DNA of 64,000 nucleotides from Undibacterium pigrum (GCF_003201815.1 NZ_QJKB01000019.1:1-64000), one strand, 5' to 3'. Counted from the first letter of the stretch, positions 9,110-19,563 are shown. Notes: generated from the letters alone by a model not told the origin. Numbers and translations are program-made.

Positions 9110-9962
9110 ATGTCTGTTCTGATGTCAGTGCCAGAAGTTTTCCGCCTGATACCCGCTCTATTCCCGCCAGGTCTCGCCAGCTTTGTACTTCGGTAAACCG
9201 GGCTTTTATCAATAAGTCCCGTACTGATTCTGCCTGATCATAACCATGTTCCAGCAAGATCCAGCCATCTGCCAGTAAATGCAAATGGGCCTGACCTATG
9301 ATGTGGCGATAGGCAGACAAGCCATCAGCATAGTCGGTCAGGGCATCGACAGGTTCAAAGCGCAAATCACCTTGTTGCAAATGCGCATCATTGGCTACGA
9401 TGTAAGGCGGGTTGCTGACGATGGTCTGGAACTGTTGTTCAGAGAGAGCGGTATACCAGTTGCTGCAATAGAATTTCACCTTGGCTGCTGGCAGATGCCT
9501 GCTGGCATTTTCTTGCGCCACTGCCAGTACGGCTGGGCTGACATCAAGAGCAGTTACTTGCAAGTCTGGTCTTTGATGCGCGATGGCAACGGCAATCGCG
9601 CCAGAACCCGTACCCATATCCAGTAACCCGGAATTGACTGGGGCATATTGCAAAGCTAGTTCGACCAGTAACTCTGTATCGGGACGGGGGATCAGCACAT
9701 CCGGCGTGACATGGAAGTTCAGACCAAAAAATTCGCGTTCCTGCACTATGTAGGCAATCGGTTCACCCTGGATGCGACGGCTGAACAAGCCATCCATGAT
9801 AGCGAGTTGTTCTGTATTGAGCACCAGTTCGGACTGCGTAATCAATTGTATGCGCGTCAAGCCCAGGCCGTGCATGAGCAACAGGCGGGTGTCTATGCGT
9901 TCCAGCGGGCTGGCGTTTTCACAGCCAGCCAGGGTGATGCCAGGCTGTAGCCAGTCCAGCAT
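9108..9962 (-). CDS. prmC: Peptide chain release factor N5-glutamine methyltransferase
   Basis: SAM-dependent methyltransferase that methylates the Gln of the GGQ motif in RF1 and RF2. SAM-binding motif I is LLDMGTGSGAIAVA (around 117-130) and the NPPY catalytic motif is VSNPPYIVA (around 188). The N-terminal helical domain contains the family block RRIQGEPIAYIV.EREFFGL. Length (284) is normal. Its substrate gene prfA lies two genes upstream on the same strand. Its start codon overlaps the dsbB stop by one base (TGATG). Confidence 0.97.
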   Translation of the reverse strand: MLDWLQPGITLAGCENASPLERIDTRLLLMHGLGLTRIQLITQSELVLNTEQLAIMDGLFSRRIQGEPIAYIVQEREFFGLNFHVTPDVLIPRPDTELLVELALQYAPVNSGLLDMGTGSGAIAVAIAHQRPDLQVTALDVSPAVLAVAQENASRHLPAAKVKFYCSNWYTALSEQQFQTIVSNPPYIVANDAHLQQGDLRFEPVDALTDYADGLSAYRHIIGQAHLHLLADGWILLEHGYDQAESVRDLLIKARFTEVQSWRDLAGIERVSGGKLLALTSEQT

Positions 9963-10468
9963 CAGCGTGAGGGGCCAAACATGCCGCGCTTGGTTTTTTG
10001 ATTGCGTATCAACACAATCAGCAAGGTCAGGCTAAATAATATAAAGAATATGCCTGCCCAGGCTGGCAGTGACAAGCCCAGGGTAGGTGGATAAGGTGTT
10101 TCGCACAAGCCATCTGCCTTGAACATGGCTGGCCACCATTGCGCCAGGAAGATGCTGTTCAAGCCGGTTTCCAACGGGTCTATGCCGCAGGACAGGGCAG
10201 GGTGCTCAAGTATCCAGATATGCTTGCCAGCCACGCCAGCACCTATCAGGGCCGACAATAATGCCAGGCCAGTCGTGATGCGGTGGACTATACCTTCAGT
10301 AGCAACGGCGATGAGGCAAAAAACTGCGATCAGGACAAAGGCATAACGCTGGAATACACAATAGGGGCAAGGCAGCATTTTTTCCACGAGTTGCAAATAC
10401 ATGGCAGCCGCCAGCAAACCCACGCAAGTAACAGCAACCGATAGCAGAATTTTTTTCGACAGATTCAT
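9962..10468 (-). CDS. dsbB: Disulfide bond formation protein B
   Basis: Inner-membrane quinone reductase that reoxidises DsbA. Four transmembrane segments are visible. The first periplasmic redox pair is CPYC (about residues 34-37) and the second is the Cys of LSCGIDP with the Cys of DGLCETP. Length of 168 is normal. It lies between prfA and prmC, which are often adjacent, and is tightly coupled to prmC. A dsbC gene is present 43 kb away in this window. Confidence 0.95.
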   Translation of the reverse strand: MNLSKKILLSVAVTCVGLLAAAMYLQLVEKMLPCPYCVFQRYAFVLIAVFCLIAVATEGIVHRITTGLALLSALIGAGVAGKHIWILEHPALSCGIDPLETGLNSIFLAQWWPAMFKADGLCETPYPPTLGLSLPAWAGIFFILFSLTLLIVLIRNQKTKRGMFGPSR

Positions 10469-10562
10469 GGTGAACGCGGTGAAAGAATTGTAGTTGGATG
10501 CAGACCTGATGTTTTAGTTCTGCATCGCCTGATAGTGGCAGCGAGTATCCGACAGTTTGATG

Positions 10563-10576
10563 TGATTGCGCAATCA
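10563..10576. promoter_or_regulatory. 14-bp perfect palindrome upstream of dsbB
   Basis: TGATTGCGCAATCA is fully self-complementary and lies about 95 bp upstream of the dsbB start in a 192-bp gap. It could be a regulator site. No factor is recognised. Confidence 0.3.
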
Positions 10577-10622
10577 AAAGTTCATGAAATTACGCGAAAG
10601 CATGTTTTACCCTAAATATAGG

Positions 10623-10658
10623 CTGTACTGCCGGCTGGACTACTGGCTGCACTACCGG
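10623..10658. repeat. Three 12-bp imperfect tandem repeats next to prfA stop
   Basis: CTGTACTGCCGG, CTGGACTACTGG and CTGCACTACCGG follow each other without gaps and end two bases before the prfA stop codon on the plus-strand map. They lie just past the end of the RF1 coding sequence. Confidence 0.6.
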
Positions 10659-10660
10659 TA

Positions 10661-11740
10661 TCAATCATCGCCCAGCTCAGCCAGCAATTCTGCCTGGTGT
10701 TCCGCCACCAGGGCGGTTGTCAGCTCATTCAGTTCACCGTCCATGATGAAGTCCAGCTTGTACAGCGTCAGGTTGATGCGGTGATCTGTCATACGGCCTT
10801 GCGGGTAGTTGTAGGTGCGTATGCGCTCACTACGGTCACCTGAGCCTATCAGGCTCTTGCGGGTTGCGGCTTCCTTGGCTTGCTTCTCACGCAACTGGCC
10901 ATCCATGATGCGGGTTGCCAAAACACGCATGGCTTGCGCCTTGTTTTGATGCTGGCTGCGGCCATCCTGGCATTCGACGACGATGCCGGTAGGGATATGC
11001 GTCAGGCGCACGGCAGAGTCAGTCTTGTTGATATGCTGGCCACCGGCACCGCTGGCGCGGAAGGTGTCTATACGCAGGTCGGCATTGTTGATGACCACGT
11101 CTGCCAGCTCATCTGCTTCGGGCATGACAGCAACAGTACAGGCCGAGGTATGGATGCGGCCCTGGGTTTCTGTCGCCGGTACGCGCTGTACACGATGCCC
11201 GCCAGATTCAAATTTGAGTTTGGAATACACGCCCTGGCCAGCCAGGCGCACGATGACCTCTTTATAGCCGCCCAGCTCGGATGGAGACTCAGACATGATC
11301 TCGGTCTGCCAGCGGTTGCGCTCGGCAAAGCGCATATACATGCGCAGCAAATCGCCAGCGAACAGGGCGGCTTCATCACCGCCTGTACCGGCGCGTATCT
11401 CCATGAGGATGTTGCGGTCGTCATTCGGGTCTTTGGGCAGCAGCATTTTTTGCAAATCACTTTCCAGTGTTTGCATGGTGTTCTTGGCGGCTTCGATCTC
11501 GTCCTGGGCAAAGGCCTTCATGTCGGGGTCGCTGAGCATGAGTTCGGCTTCGGCGATATCGGCCTGGGCTTGTTTGTAATTGTTGTACAGCGCGACCAGT
11601 GGCTCCAGCTCGGCATGTTCGCGGTTCAGTTTGCGGTAGGCATCCATGTCATTGGTGGCACCTTCCTGCATGAGCAGGTGGCCGACTTCGTCCAGGCGTT
11701 CGGCAAGCTGGTCCAGCTTGTGTAGCATTGATGGTTTCAT
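10661..11740 (-). CDS. prfA: Peptide chain release factor 1
   Basis: Recognises UAA and UAG and triggers peptide release. The GGQ motif is in [18 protein letters not shown] (about 225-242), and the anticodon-loop region is near residue 185 ([16 protein letters not shown] follows it). Normal length (359). The substrate Gln of GGQ is methylated by PrmC, encoded downstream in the same direction. The gene lies 122 bp after hemA, the usual betaproteobacterial order. Confidence 0.97.
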   Translation of the reverse strand: MKPSMLHKLDQLAERLDEVGHLLMQEGATNDMDAYRKLNREHAELEPLVALYNNYKQAQADIAEAELMLSDPDMKAFAQDEIEAAKNTMQTLESDLQKMLLPKDPNDDRNILMEIRAGTGGDEAALFAGDLLRMYMRFAERNRWQTEIMSESPSELGGYKEVIVRLAGQGVYSKLKFESGGHRVQRVPATETQGRIHTSACTVAVMPEADELADVVINNADLRIDTFRASGAGGQHINKTDSAVRLTHIPTGIVVECQDGRSQHQNKAQAMRVLATRIMDGQLREKQAKEAATRKSLIGSGDRSERIRTYNYPQGRMTDHRINLTLYKLDFIMDGELNELTTALVAEHQAELLAELGDD

Positions 11741-11793
11741 ATTATATTCTTTGACTGTATAGCTAATGATGCTGATTACGCTAAGGATGGGGC

Positions 11794-11808
11794 GGGTCAG
11801 ACTGACCC
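11794..11808. terminator. Inverted repeat between hemA and prfA
   Basis: GGGTCAG-A-CTGACCC is a perfect 7-bp inverted repeat with a one-base centre in the hemA-prfA gap. Such a tight loop makes an operator as plausible as an RNA hairpin, and no T-tract follows. Function uncertain. Confidence 0.25.
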
Positions 11809-11862
11809 AGAAGAAAATGCCCGTAAGCGCATACGCGTACAGGCCAGCGGCGTAGCGAATCG

Positions 11863-13143
11863 CTAACGCTTGGTGCGGAATAATTGAGGTAACAGCGTTG
11901 CCAGGCGGGCGCGTTCATCGCCGCTGGCCTGATGCAGTGCCTGTTGCGGGCCATGCAGAAATTTGGCTGTGATGCCTTTGGACAGGGCTTCGAGTACGGC
12001 GTCTATATCTTCACCACGCGCCAGCATCTTGCGCGCACGCTCGAGTTCTATTAAACGTAATTGCTCGCTGCTTTCATGTAAGTCCTGTATCACTGGTACA
12101 ACAGCGCGGCCATCTACCCAGTGCATGAAGGATTGCACGCGGGTTTCTATGATGGCTTCTGCCTGAGCAACAGCAGCCTGGCGGTTTTCCAGGCCGGTTT
12201 GCACAACCGTGCCAAGGTCGTCGACAGTGTATAAAAACACGTCATCCAGCTTGGCGACTTCAGGTTCTATATCGCGTGGCACTGCCAGATCCACCATGAA
12301 GATGGGACGGTGCTTGCGCGCCTTGACGACACGTTCCACCAGACCCAGACCGATGATGGGCAGGGATGAGGCCGTGCAAGAAACAATAATATCGAATTGC
12401 GCCAGTTGCTGCGGCAAGTCTGCCAGGCGTATGGCCTTGCCGCTGAAGCGGTGGGCCAGTGATTCACCGCGTTCCAGCGTGCGGTTGGCTATAGTGAGTG
12501 ACTTGGGGTTTTGCGCCGCAAAATGAGTGGCGCACAGCTCTATCATCTCACCCGCACCGATGAACAAGACATGCTGGTCAGCTATCTTGTCAAAAATTCT
12601 TTGTGACAGACGCACCGCAGCGGCTGCCATGGAAACACTGTGCGCGCCTATTTCTGTGGTAGTACGTACTTCCTTCGCAACCGCAAAGCTGCGCTGGAAC
12701 ATCTGGTGCAGATAAGTACCCAGGCCACCGGCAGCTTCTGCCTGGCGCACCGCATCTTTCATTTGCCCGAGGATTTGTGGCTCGCCTATGACCATGGAAT
12801 CCAGGCCAGAGGCAACGCGGAAGGCATGCCTTACCGCATTGTCTTGCGGCAGCGTATACAAATGCGGGCGTAAGTCGGTGTAAGACAGTTTATGAAAATC
12901 CGCCAGGAAGTGCGCAGTAGAATCAATGGCATTCGCACCAGTACAGGCTGCATACAGCTCTGTGCGGTTGCAGGTAGACAGGATTGCTGCTTCATTACCG
13001 TGCCTTGCCACATTGTCATCGCGACCAAACCAGGCACGCGCAGCCACTACCGCCTGAGCTATTTGCTCAGGCGAGAAGGCGACTTTTTCGCGCAGGGAAA
13101 GCGGCGCGGTCGTGTGGTTGAGGCCTACGGCAGACAGTTGCAT
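11863..13143 (-). CDS. hemA: Glutamyl-tRNA reductase
   Basis: First committed step of C5 tetrapyrrole synthesis: NADPH-dependent reduction of glutamyl-tRNA-Glu to glutamate-1-semialdehyde. Visible are the N-terminal [18 protein letters not shown], the catalytic Cys in [11 protein letters not shown] (near residue 57), the [11 protein letters not shown] block, and the NADPH-binding [16 protein letters not shown]. The C-terminal dimerisation helix is present. Length (426) is normal. It is monocistronic or leads into prfA. Confidence 0.97.
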   Translation of the reverse strand: MQLSAVGLNHTTAPLSLREKVAFSPEQIAQAVVAARAWFGRDDNVARHGNEAAILSTCNRTELYAACTGANAIDSTAHFLADFHKLSYTDLRPHLYTLPQDNAVRHAFRVASGLDSMVIGEPQILGQMKDAVRQAEAAGGLGTYLHQMFQRSFAVAKEVRTTTEIGAHSVSMAAAAVRLSQRIFDKIADQHVLFIGAGEMIELCATHFAAQNPKSLTIANRTLERGESLAHRFSGKAIRLADLPQQLAQFDIIVSCTASSLPIIGLGLVERVVKARKHRPIFMVDLAVPRDIEPEVAKLDDVFLYTVDDLGTVVQTGLENRQAAVAQAEAIIETRVQSFMHWVDGRAVVPVIQDLHESSEQLRLIELERARKMLARGEDIDAVLEALSKGITAKFLHGPQQALHQASGDERARLATLLPQLFRTKR

Positions 13144-13348
13144 TGCAAATAAGCTGAAAATAAGGGAGGGAGGATTTAAGCTTACATTATAACGCTTTGC
13201 ATCAGCATTTTCTTGAGCGCAGGTACTTGATGTATATCAAGAGCCGCTACTGCCATGAAATTATGCCTTTTTTGCAACATGCAAATCAGCAAGGTAATTC
13301 TTACTTTCTTGCAGAAAAAGGCGCGTTCCTTCGCCCAGACTGATCAGC

Positions 13349-15754
13349 TTAGTCCAGATCAGCCGGGATGCGAATATTAAATGTCGTGCCTTCGTTAGGC
13401 ACGCTGCTGAAGTCTATGGTCGCCTGATGTCTGTCCAGTACAGCCTTGACGAAGACCATGCCCAGACCTATGCCGTCATTTTTAGGCTGGTCATTGGTCT
13501 TGAAGCGCTGGAAGCGCTGGAACAGCTTGGTTTGATCTGCATGGGTAATGCCATAGCCCTGGTCAGCAATCGAGCAGACAATGACAGAGTCAGCCAGGCG
13601 CTGCTCACGCACCAGTGAGCAGGTGATGGTGGTGTCCTTGGGGCTGTATTTGATGGCATTCGACAACAGATTCGTCAACACCCTGGTCATCAGGGAGTTG
13701 TCTACCAGCACAGGGAATTCTTCATCCTGAATTTTTGTTTGTATGCGGATATTCTTGCTGCGGGCCAGTGACCACATTTCTTCGGTTGCTACCAGCAGGA
13801 TGTCCTGGAAGTCGGCTTCCTCATAGCGATAGTTCTGCGACTCGGCCTGCGCCAGTTGTACAAAATTATCTGCCAGGCCCAGCGTAGAACGTGAAGCTCT
13901 TTCTATGCGCGCCATGAATTCATCAGCAGGCAGGGCAGTAGCACTGTCTTTTTGCAATTCCAGCAAAGCCAGTATCGATGCCTGCGGTGCGCGCATATCG
14001 TGCGAAATAAAATGCAGGGTTTCATCCCGGCTGCGCTCGGCGGCACGCACGCTGGTGATATCGATGAGGCTGACTATCCAGCCCACCAGCTGTTTTTCAC
14101 CGTTGTAACTTGGTGCGCTCTTGATGAGCAAATCCTTGCCCTGCGGGTCGCGTACTTCTATGCCTTGCGACATGGTTTTGGTGTGTTTGATGTCGAGCAA
14201 GTCCCACCAGCTAAAACTGGTGTCTGGCCCGGTTTCGCCGCTTTGTGGTGGCGACATCTTGGCAAACAGATAAGGTACCAGGGCATCATTTACCTTGGGC
14301 ATGCCTATGCCCGCAAAGTAAGTCAAAGCTGGCTGGTTGGCCAGCAAGACATTTCCGTCAGTGGTGGTGACCATGGTGGCGTCGGGAAGGCTGGCCAGGC
14401 TGTCGCTGACAAACTGGCGCAAGTCGCGCACCCGGTCGACCGCTTCGCGCATGGCATTGATGCTTTGTTCCAGGGTGTCGGTCAGGGCGCGTGCTGGTTG
14501 TTCTTCATCGTCATCGATAAACTCGGGCAAGAGATGCGGTTCCTTGTCGAGTATGCGAAATTCTTCTGCCAGGAAGCGTATGGCAGCTTCCAGCCTGCGC
14601 CAGCTCCACAATGGGTAGGCAATCACCAGCGCCAGCAGGGCCGTGGTGGGTGCGGCCCAAAAACCGGTATAGCGCAGCATGGCCCAGCTACCCAGCGTGG
14701 TAATCAAGGCCACTACGGCAGTCGCCAGCAAGGCTTTGCGCGGCGACAGCATTTGATATGCCATGAGTGCTACTGCTACTGCCAGCAAATTCAACAAGTA
14801 CAGGTAAGCCGCGGGGGCAGAGCGTATGCTGCGCTGATCCAGCAGGGCAGCGAGGATATTGGCATTGATTTCCACCCCGGAAATCATGCCTTCGTTGCCG
14901 GATACCGGGGTGGGGAAAGAGTCCGCCATGGCGCTGGCCGTCGGCCCTACCAGCACATATTTGTTCCTGAAAAAGTCAGCAGGTACTTCACCGCGCAAGA
15001 CACTGACATAGGGTACGGAACGAAAATGACCACTGCTGCCAGCAAAAGGAATATGCATGAGGTAGTCACGCTGCCAGGTGCCAGGTTCAACCGGGGCATT
15101 GCGTATGGCTGCGGCCAGGCGTTCGCCGGGTAAATCAGTCTCGGTCCCGGGTGTGATGTTCTTCGCCACATCGGCCATGGCCAGGGAAAAATGCGGCCAC
15201 CACTCTCCATTCATGCCTTCGCGCAAAAACACGCTGCGCGCGACGCCATCCTTGTCCAGCTCAAGATTTATATGGGCCAGCTGGCGTGCGGCACTGGCCA
15301 GCAAGGGTATAGGGCGCACAGTCGTCAAACCCCTGCCTGCATTTTCCGAAATCAGCGGCAAGACCACATTATTGCTGCGTACCAGGGCTTCAGCCAGTTG
15401 CTGGTCACCGTTTTGTGCTTGCTCATCACGTTCTTCGGCTTCGGTAAATACAAAGTCCATGCCGATGGCGACAGGCTGGGCAGCACTGATTTGCTTGATG
15501 AGTTCGGCATGACGCAGGCGCGGCCAGGGCCACTTGCCCAGTTCAGCAAGGCTATGGCTGTCTATGCCTACGATGATGATGTCATCCCGCGCCGGGCGGG
15601 AATTGAGTTGCATGAGCCTGTCATACAAGACCAGGTCTGCCCGCTCCAGCGACCTGTAGTACAAGAGGCCAGTGGTGAAGAGGAGGATAAGGGTACTGAG
15701 AACCAGCCACTCCCGTAATGCAATACGTTCTACCTGTAAGTGGCTGTTTTTCAT
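13349..15754 (-). CDS. CHASE2-domain sensor histidine kinase
   Basis: 801 residues. A transmembrane helix at about 17-31 is followed by a periplasmic CHASE2 domain (about 35-310, with IIIVGIDSHSLAELGKWPWPR typical of the family). Three or four membrane helices follow at about 315-385, then a PAS-like region (about 450-575) and a kinase core with H-box FISHDMRAPQASI. The N-box is LLSNAIKYSP, and the G-boxes are DQGYGI and GIGLGMVFVK. It is the third gene after a response regulator and a LysM-FecR protein, spaced by about 50 bp, so the three form one signalling operon. The signal sensed by CHASE2 is unknown. Confidence 0.92.
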   Translation of the reverse strand: MKNSHLQVERIALREWLVLSTLILLFTTGLLYYRSLERADLVLYDRLMQLNSRPARDDIIIVGIDSHSLAELGKWPWPRLRHAELIKQISAAQPVAIGMDFVFTEAEERDEQAQNGDQQLAEALVRSNNVVLPLISENAGRGLTTVRPIPLLASAARQLAHINLELDKDGVARSVFLREGMNGEWWPHFSLAMADVAKNITPGTETDLPGERLAAAIRNAPVEPGTWQRDYLMHIPFAGSSGHFRSVPYVSVLRGEVPADFFRNKYVLVGPTASAMADSFPTPVSGNEGMISGVEINANILAALLDQRSIRSAPAAYLYLLNLLAVAVALMAYQMLSPRKALLATAVVALITTLGSWAMLRYTGFWAAPTTALLALVIAYPLWSWRRLEAAIRFLAEEFRILDKEPHLLPEFIDDDEEQPARALTDTLEQSINAMREAVDRVRDLRQFVSDSLASLPDATMVTTTDGNVLLANQPALTYFAGIGMPKVNDALVPYLFAKMSPPQSGETGPDTSFSWWDLLDIKHTKTMSQGIEVRDPQGKDLLIKSAPSYNGEKQLVGWIVSLIDITSVRAAERSRDETLHFISHDMRAPQASILALLELQKDSATALPADEFMARIERASRSTLGLADNFVQLAQAESQNYRYEEADFQDILLVATEEMWSLARSKNIRIQTKIQDEEFPVLVDNSLMTRVLTNLLSNAIKYSPKDTTITCSLVREQRLADSVIVCSIADQGYGITHADQTKLFQRFQRFKTNDQPKNDGIGLGMVFVKAVLDRHQATIDFSSVPNEGTTFNIRIPADLD

Positions 15755-15803
15755 GTAATTTTGCTATTGATCTGACCTTATGTGATTGTAACGCAATAGT
15801 CTC

Positions 15804-17504
15804 TCAATAATTCGTGCCTACCGGCCCGCCGCCGCTTTGTATCGCCGTGCCATCACCACTGGTCCAGCGTGGCAGCAGAGTGATTTTCTGGGTGGCGGTA
15901 AAGGCGCTGACATAGCCATCCGGGTCGGTGGAACGGACACGGATGAAGTAAGTACCAGCTTGTGGCCTTTGTATCTTCAGTTCAGCCTTGTCGAGTTCCT
16001 TGTCCAGATACAGTTTTTTGAATTCAGCATCCATACTGATCTGTATCAGGAATTTCTGCCCCGGTTCAGATGCCCAGCTAAACGACAACTGATTACCATT
16101 GCCTTCATCTGGCGGTGCCAGGCTGGTGGCAGGCAAGACTGTAAATTTCTGCACGTCGCTATACGGGCCGTGGTCAGCCTTGCCGTTAGTATTCGCTATC
16201 GTCGCTACGCGCCAGTAGTACTCACCATCCTTGGGACGCTCAGCACTGAACTGCACTTCTTTCAGGTCAGGTTTGTCGATCAGCAAGTCCTTGAATGCTG
16301 CATCCCTGGCAAACTGCAGGTGGTAGCTGACGGCATTGCTGGCTTCGGTCCAGGCAAAATCCAGACGCTCGGCGCGTACCTTGTTTTTGGGTTGCACGGT
16401 GAAAGGTGGTTCTGGGCGGGCTTTCAGGGTCACGGCTTTGACCAGTGGCAAGCCTTCCAGGCCCAGTTTGTCGATGGCGGTAATGCGCACAAAATAATTG
16501 CCATCGGCAAAGCCATCAAACTTGAAGCGGTTATCCTTGTAGCGGTTCTCTGCCAGGACATCGATAATGTCCTTGTCCTTGGCAATTTGCACGCGATAGC
16601 CTGCTGCTTCCGGCGTGGTGTCAACCTGGAATTGCAGGGTAGGACGTTCTTGCAGCAAATAGCTGTCGCTCATCTTTGGTGGTGGCAGCAAATCGACGAC
16701 CTTGCCTATGCCTGACGCAGAGATGATATTGCCCTTGCCTGCAGTCAGCACCAGCTCTTCTTTCTTTTTGGCGCTGGCATTATTGACGGCAACGCCACCT
16801 TCCAGCACTTCATTGGCAATGCCATCTTCATTCACGCCAACACGGAAATTCGTGCCACGTACACCCGCCACGGCCAGATTAGTGCGCACTTCAAAACGGC
16901 CCTTGTTGCCGACCAGTGAAGATACGCGTGACTCCACCTTGCCCTGCAGTAGCGTGACTTCAGTGCGCGGGCTGGCCGTATACTTGGTCTTGCGCAGTTT
17001 GGAGAGGCTGACATTGCTGTTCGATGGAATGGAAATGCGTGATTCATCCGGCAAGGCCAGCGTCAGGAAGCCATTTTTATCGGTACTGATTTGCGCGCCT
17101 TCTTTCAGGACGCTGCCCAGTGCCAGGTTGCCGGTCGTACCGTCAGCGGCTTTATAGGCCGGGTTACCCGTCATGGCGATGACCCTGGCTTCACTGGCTT
17201 CTTCCGGCAATAACTCTAGAGGTATCAGGATGGCCGTGCCTATGGGGATGGTCCTGTCGTTGCCGATATTGTTACGCTTGCCGAGGATTTGCCAGTTGCT
17301 GGTTTTCTCGGTATAGCGCTTGGCGATGGCCGACAGCGTATCGCCTTGCAGGGCGAAATAAGTCATGTCTGGCGGGGTATTGATGAAACTGCCGGGGGCG
17401 GCTGCAGGCTGGCTGGCAAAGACATAGGCAGGTGTTGCCAGGGCCAGACTGGAGAACAGGCAAAACGGTACTTGTCGCAAGAGTGTGGGGGTGCTTAGTC
17501 TCAT
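15804..17504 (-). CDS. LysM and FecR domain protein, exported
   Basis: 566 residues. A signal peptide (about 1-30, ending VFASQPAAA) precedes a LysM module (FALQGDTLSAIAKRYTEKTS to LIPLELLP, about 50-97) that binds peptidoglycan. A FecR domain follows (about 130-250, including VTLLQGKVES and VRGTNFRVG), then fibronectin-like beta repeats to the end. FecR-LysM proteins beside CHASE2 kinases are a recurrent family context. Lacking a membrane anchor after the signal, it is probably periplasmic, and it may present an envelope-stress signal to the CHASE2 kinase (inference). Confidence 0.88.
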   Translation of the reverse strand: MRLSTPTLLRQVPFCLFSSLALATPAYVFASQPAAAPGSFINTPPDMTYFALQGDTLSAIAKRYTEKTSNWQILGKRNNIGNDRTIPIGTAILIPLELLPEEASEARVIAMTGNPAYKAADGTTGNLALGSVLKEGAQISTDKNGFLTLALPDESRISIPSNSNVSLSKLRKTKYTASPRTEVTLLQGKVESRVSSLVGNKGRFEVRTNLAVAGVRGTNFRVGVNEDGIANEVLEGGVAVNNASAKKKEELVLTAGKGNIISASGIGKVVDLLPPPKMSDSYLLQERPTLQFQVDTTPEAAGYRVQIAKDKDIIDVLAENRYKDNRFKFDGFADGNYFVRITAIDKLGLEGLPLVKAVTLKARPEPPFTVQPKNKVRAERLDFAWTEASNAVSYHLQFARDAAFKDLLIDKPDLKEVQFSAERPKDGEYYWRVATIANTNGKADHGPYSDVQKFTVLPATSLAPPDEGNGNQLSFSWASEPGQKFLIQISMDAEFKKLYLDKELDKAELKIQRPQAGTYFIRVRSTDPDGYVSAFTATQKITLLPRWTSGDGTAIQSGGGPVGTNY

Positions 17505-17561
17505 GCGGGACTCCTTGTTGGGAAAAGCTTTCCGGGGCAGCCTTGGCTGCCCCGGAGGTGT

Positions 17562-18254
17562 TTATTCTGGTGTCATCTGTTCGAGGCGGTAACCGTAACT
17601 ATAGACGGGTGCCAGGCGGTAGCCGTTTTCCGGTCGCAATTCCAGTTTGCTGCGTACACGGGAGATATGTGTATCCATGGTACGGGACGGGATATCCACA
17701 TCGCGTGACCATACCGCTTCCAGTATGTAAGCGCGCGACAGTGGGCGGCCAAGGTTGCGGAACAGTAGCAGAGCCAGGTCAAATTCCTTTTGTGTCATTT
17801 CTACCGGTACTTCATTGACACTGACGCGGCCCGCGCGTGTTTCAAATTTGTAGATGCCAAATTGCAGATGTTCAGATGCTGCCTGGGTAGGGTAGGCGCG
17901 GCGTAACAAAGCCTGCACACGCGCCACCATTTCACTGCGGCGTATGGGCTTGATCATGTAATCATCGGCACCGGCAGCCAGGCCAGCGACGATATCGTCT
18001 TCGCCGGAGCGGCTGGTCATGAACAAGACCGGCAGGGTAGGCGAGAGTTTTTCGCGTACCCAGTGCAAAATCTCGGTGCCGCTCAGGTCTGGTACTTGCC
18101 AGTCGAGTATCAGCATGTCGTAACTCTCCCTGCGCAATTGATGCAGCATCTCTTTCCCGCTAAGGAAAGGGTGAGTCGTATGACCGGCTGCATTCAATAT
18201 GGTGCAGACCAATTCGAGCAAATTATTGTCGTCGTCAAGTACAGCGATTCTCAT
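17562..18254 (-). CDS. OmpR/PhoB-family response regulator
   Basis: 230 residues: a receiver domain with the phospho-acceptor Asp in MLILDWQVPDLSG, the conserved Thr/Ser in FMTSRS and Lys in MIKPI, and a winged-helix DNA-binding domain (VEMTQKEFDLALLLFRNLGRPLSRAYILEAVWS, then RTMDTHISRVRSKL). It is the first gene of the operon with the LysM-FecR protein and the CHASE2 kinase, which is its obvious partner. Targets unknown. Confidence 0.92.
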   Translation of the reverse strand: MRIAVLDDDNNLLELVCTILNAAGHTTHPFLSGKEMLHQLRRESYDMLILDWQVPDLSGTEILHWVREKLSPTLPVLFMTSRSGEDDIVAGLAAGADDYMIKPIRRSEMVARVQALLRRAYPTQAASEHLQFGIYKFETRAGRVSVNEVPVEMTQKEFDLALLLFRNLGRPLSRAYILEAVWSRDVDIPSRTMDTHISRVRSKLELRPENGYRLAPVYSYGYRLEQMTPE

Positions 18255-18479
18255 GGGATGTTACCGTTGATGTCCGGCAAATAAAGTGGAATAACTTCCA
18301 TTATATCGAAAGCAAGTGAAAAAATAAGTAAATGTGAAAAAATGTGAAAAAAACACATCTTACTTGTTGTTACAAATTTTCGACAAATGGAGGCGATAAA
18401 TTCAAATTTTGTTGCTTGCTAGTTACTGTTTCGCCAAATTTGCATCACTGGCTTCAGCAATGCAAACACAAATTGGACC

Positions 18480-18746
18480 TTAACTACGTAATTCGAGTTC
18501 CGGCAAGACCACGTTGACGTCCAGTACTTCCAGGTTACCTTGCTTGTCCAGCGAAACTTTGATGTCTTCCGGATTGACCTTGGTGTACTTGGAAATGACA
18601 GCGATCAGCTCTTCGCGCAATGCAGGCAAAAAATCGTAGCCACCTTCGCGGCCAGTGCGCTCGCGTGCAATGATGATTTGCAGGCGTTCCTTCGCCATAT
18701 TGGCGGTTTTGGGTTTGGTATTAAATAAAAATGAAAGCAGAGCCAT
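18480..18746 (-). CDS. minE: Cell division topological specificity factor MinE
   Basis: 88 residues from ATG 18746 (MALLSFLFN). The amphipathic N-terminus and the [15 protein letters not shown] anti-MinCD segment are present. MinE drives MinD ATP hydrolysis and confines MinC inhibition to the poles. The coding sequence begins one base after the minD stop. Longer upstream starts would run into minD and are not credible. Confidence 0.97.
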   Translation of the reverse strand: MALLSFLFNTKPKTANMAKERLQIIIARERTGREGGYDFLPALREELIAVISKYTKVNPEDIKVSLDKQGNLEVLDVNVVLPELELRS

Positions 18747-18747
18747 A

Positions 18748-19563
18748 TTATTTGCCTCCGAAAATGCGTTGCAGCAGCCCCGGTTTTTCGTAAGTAATGA
18801 AACGCAAAGGTACTTCTGTGCCCAAAAAGCGTGAAACCACGTCTTCATAGGCATCAGAAACATCACTGCCCTTCATATGAATGGCAGGGTTACCTTGATT
18901 AGATGCATGAAGTACCGCTTCGGATTCAGGAATAACACCAATCAATGGGATGCGCAAGATTTCTTGTACATCGGTATAGGACAACATCTCACCGGCTTCC
19001 ACCCGTTTTGGTGAATAACGGGTGATCAGCAGATGTTCCTTGACTGGTTCACCACCAGCCTGGGCACGCTTGGACTTGGCCTGGATAATGCCCAGGATGC
19101 GATCAGAATCCCTGACCGACGAGACTTCAGGATTGGTCACGACGATGGCTTCATCGGCAAAAGTCAGTGCCATCACTGCGCCGCGCTCGATACCGGCAGG
19201 CGAATCGCAGACGATAAATTCAAAATCCATCTTGATCAGGTCATTCAATACCCGTTCAACGCCTTCTTCCGTCAGGGCATCTTTGTCGCGGGTTTGTGAG
19301 GCGGGCAAAATGAACAGGTTGTCGCAGTGCTTATCCTTGATCAGGGCCTGGTTCAGGGTCGCTTCACCACTGATGACATTCACCAGGTCATACACGACGC
19401 GGCGTTCGCAACCCATAATGAGGTCAAGATTACGCAAACCCACGTCAAAGTCCAGCACGGCTGTTTTATGGCCACGCATGGCCAGGCCAGAAGAAAAACT
19501 GGCACTGGAAGTGGTCTTGCCTACGCCGCCCTTACCGGATGTTACAACGATGATTCTTGCCAC
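18748..19563 (-). CDS. minD: Septum site-determining ATPase MinD
   Basis: 271 residues with the deviant Walker [12 protein letters not shown] at the N-terminus, [13 protein letters not shown], the switch II region [12 protein letters not shown], and a C-terminal amphipathic helix ([12 protein letters not shown]) that binds the membrane. Recruits MinC to membrane to block FtsZ assembly at poles. Middle gene of minCDE. Confidence 0.98.
   Translation of the reverse strand: MARIIVVTSGKGGVGKTTSSASFSSGLAMRGHKTAVLDFDVGLRNLDLIMGCERRVVYDLVNVISGEATLNQALIKDKHCDNLFILPASQTRDKDALTEEGVERVLNDLIKMDFEFIVCDSPAGIERGAVMALTFADEAIVVTNPEVSSVRDSDRILGIIQAKSKRAQAGGEPVKEHLLITRYSPKRVEAGEMLSYTDVQEILRIPLIGVIPESEAVLHASNQGNPAIHMKGSDVSDAYEDVVSRFLGTEVPLRFITYEKPGLLQRIFGGK

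Noticed and set aside
10623-10660. Stop-codon readthrough or frameshift extending RF1 into the tandem repeats
   Set aside because: The RF1 reading frame ends normally at LAELGDD and the repeat frame has no RF1 homology; the repeats are reported only as a curiosity.
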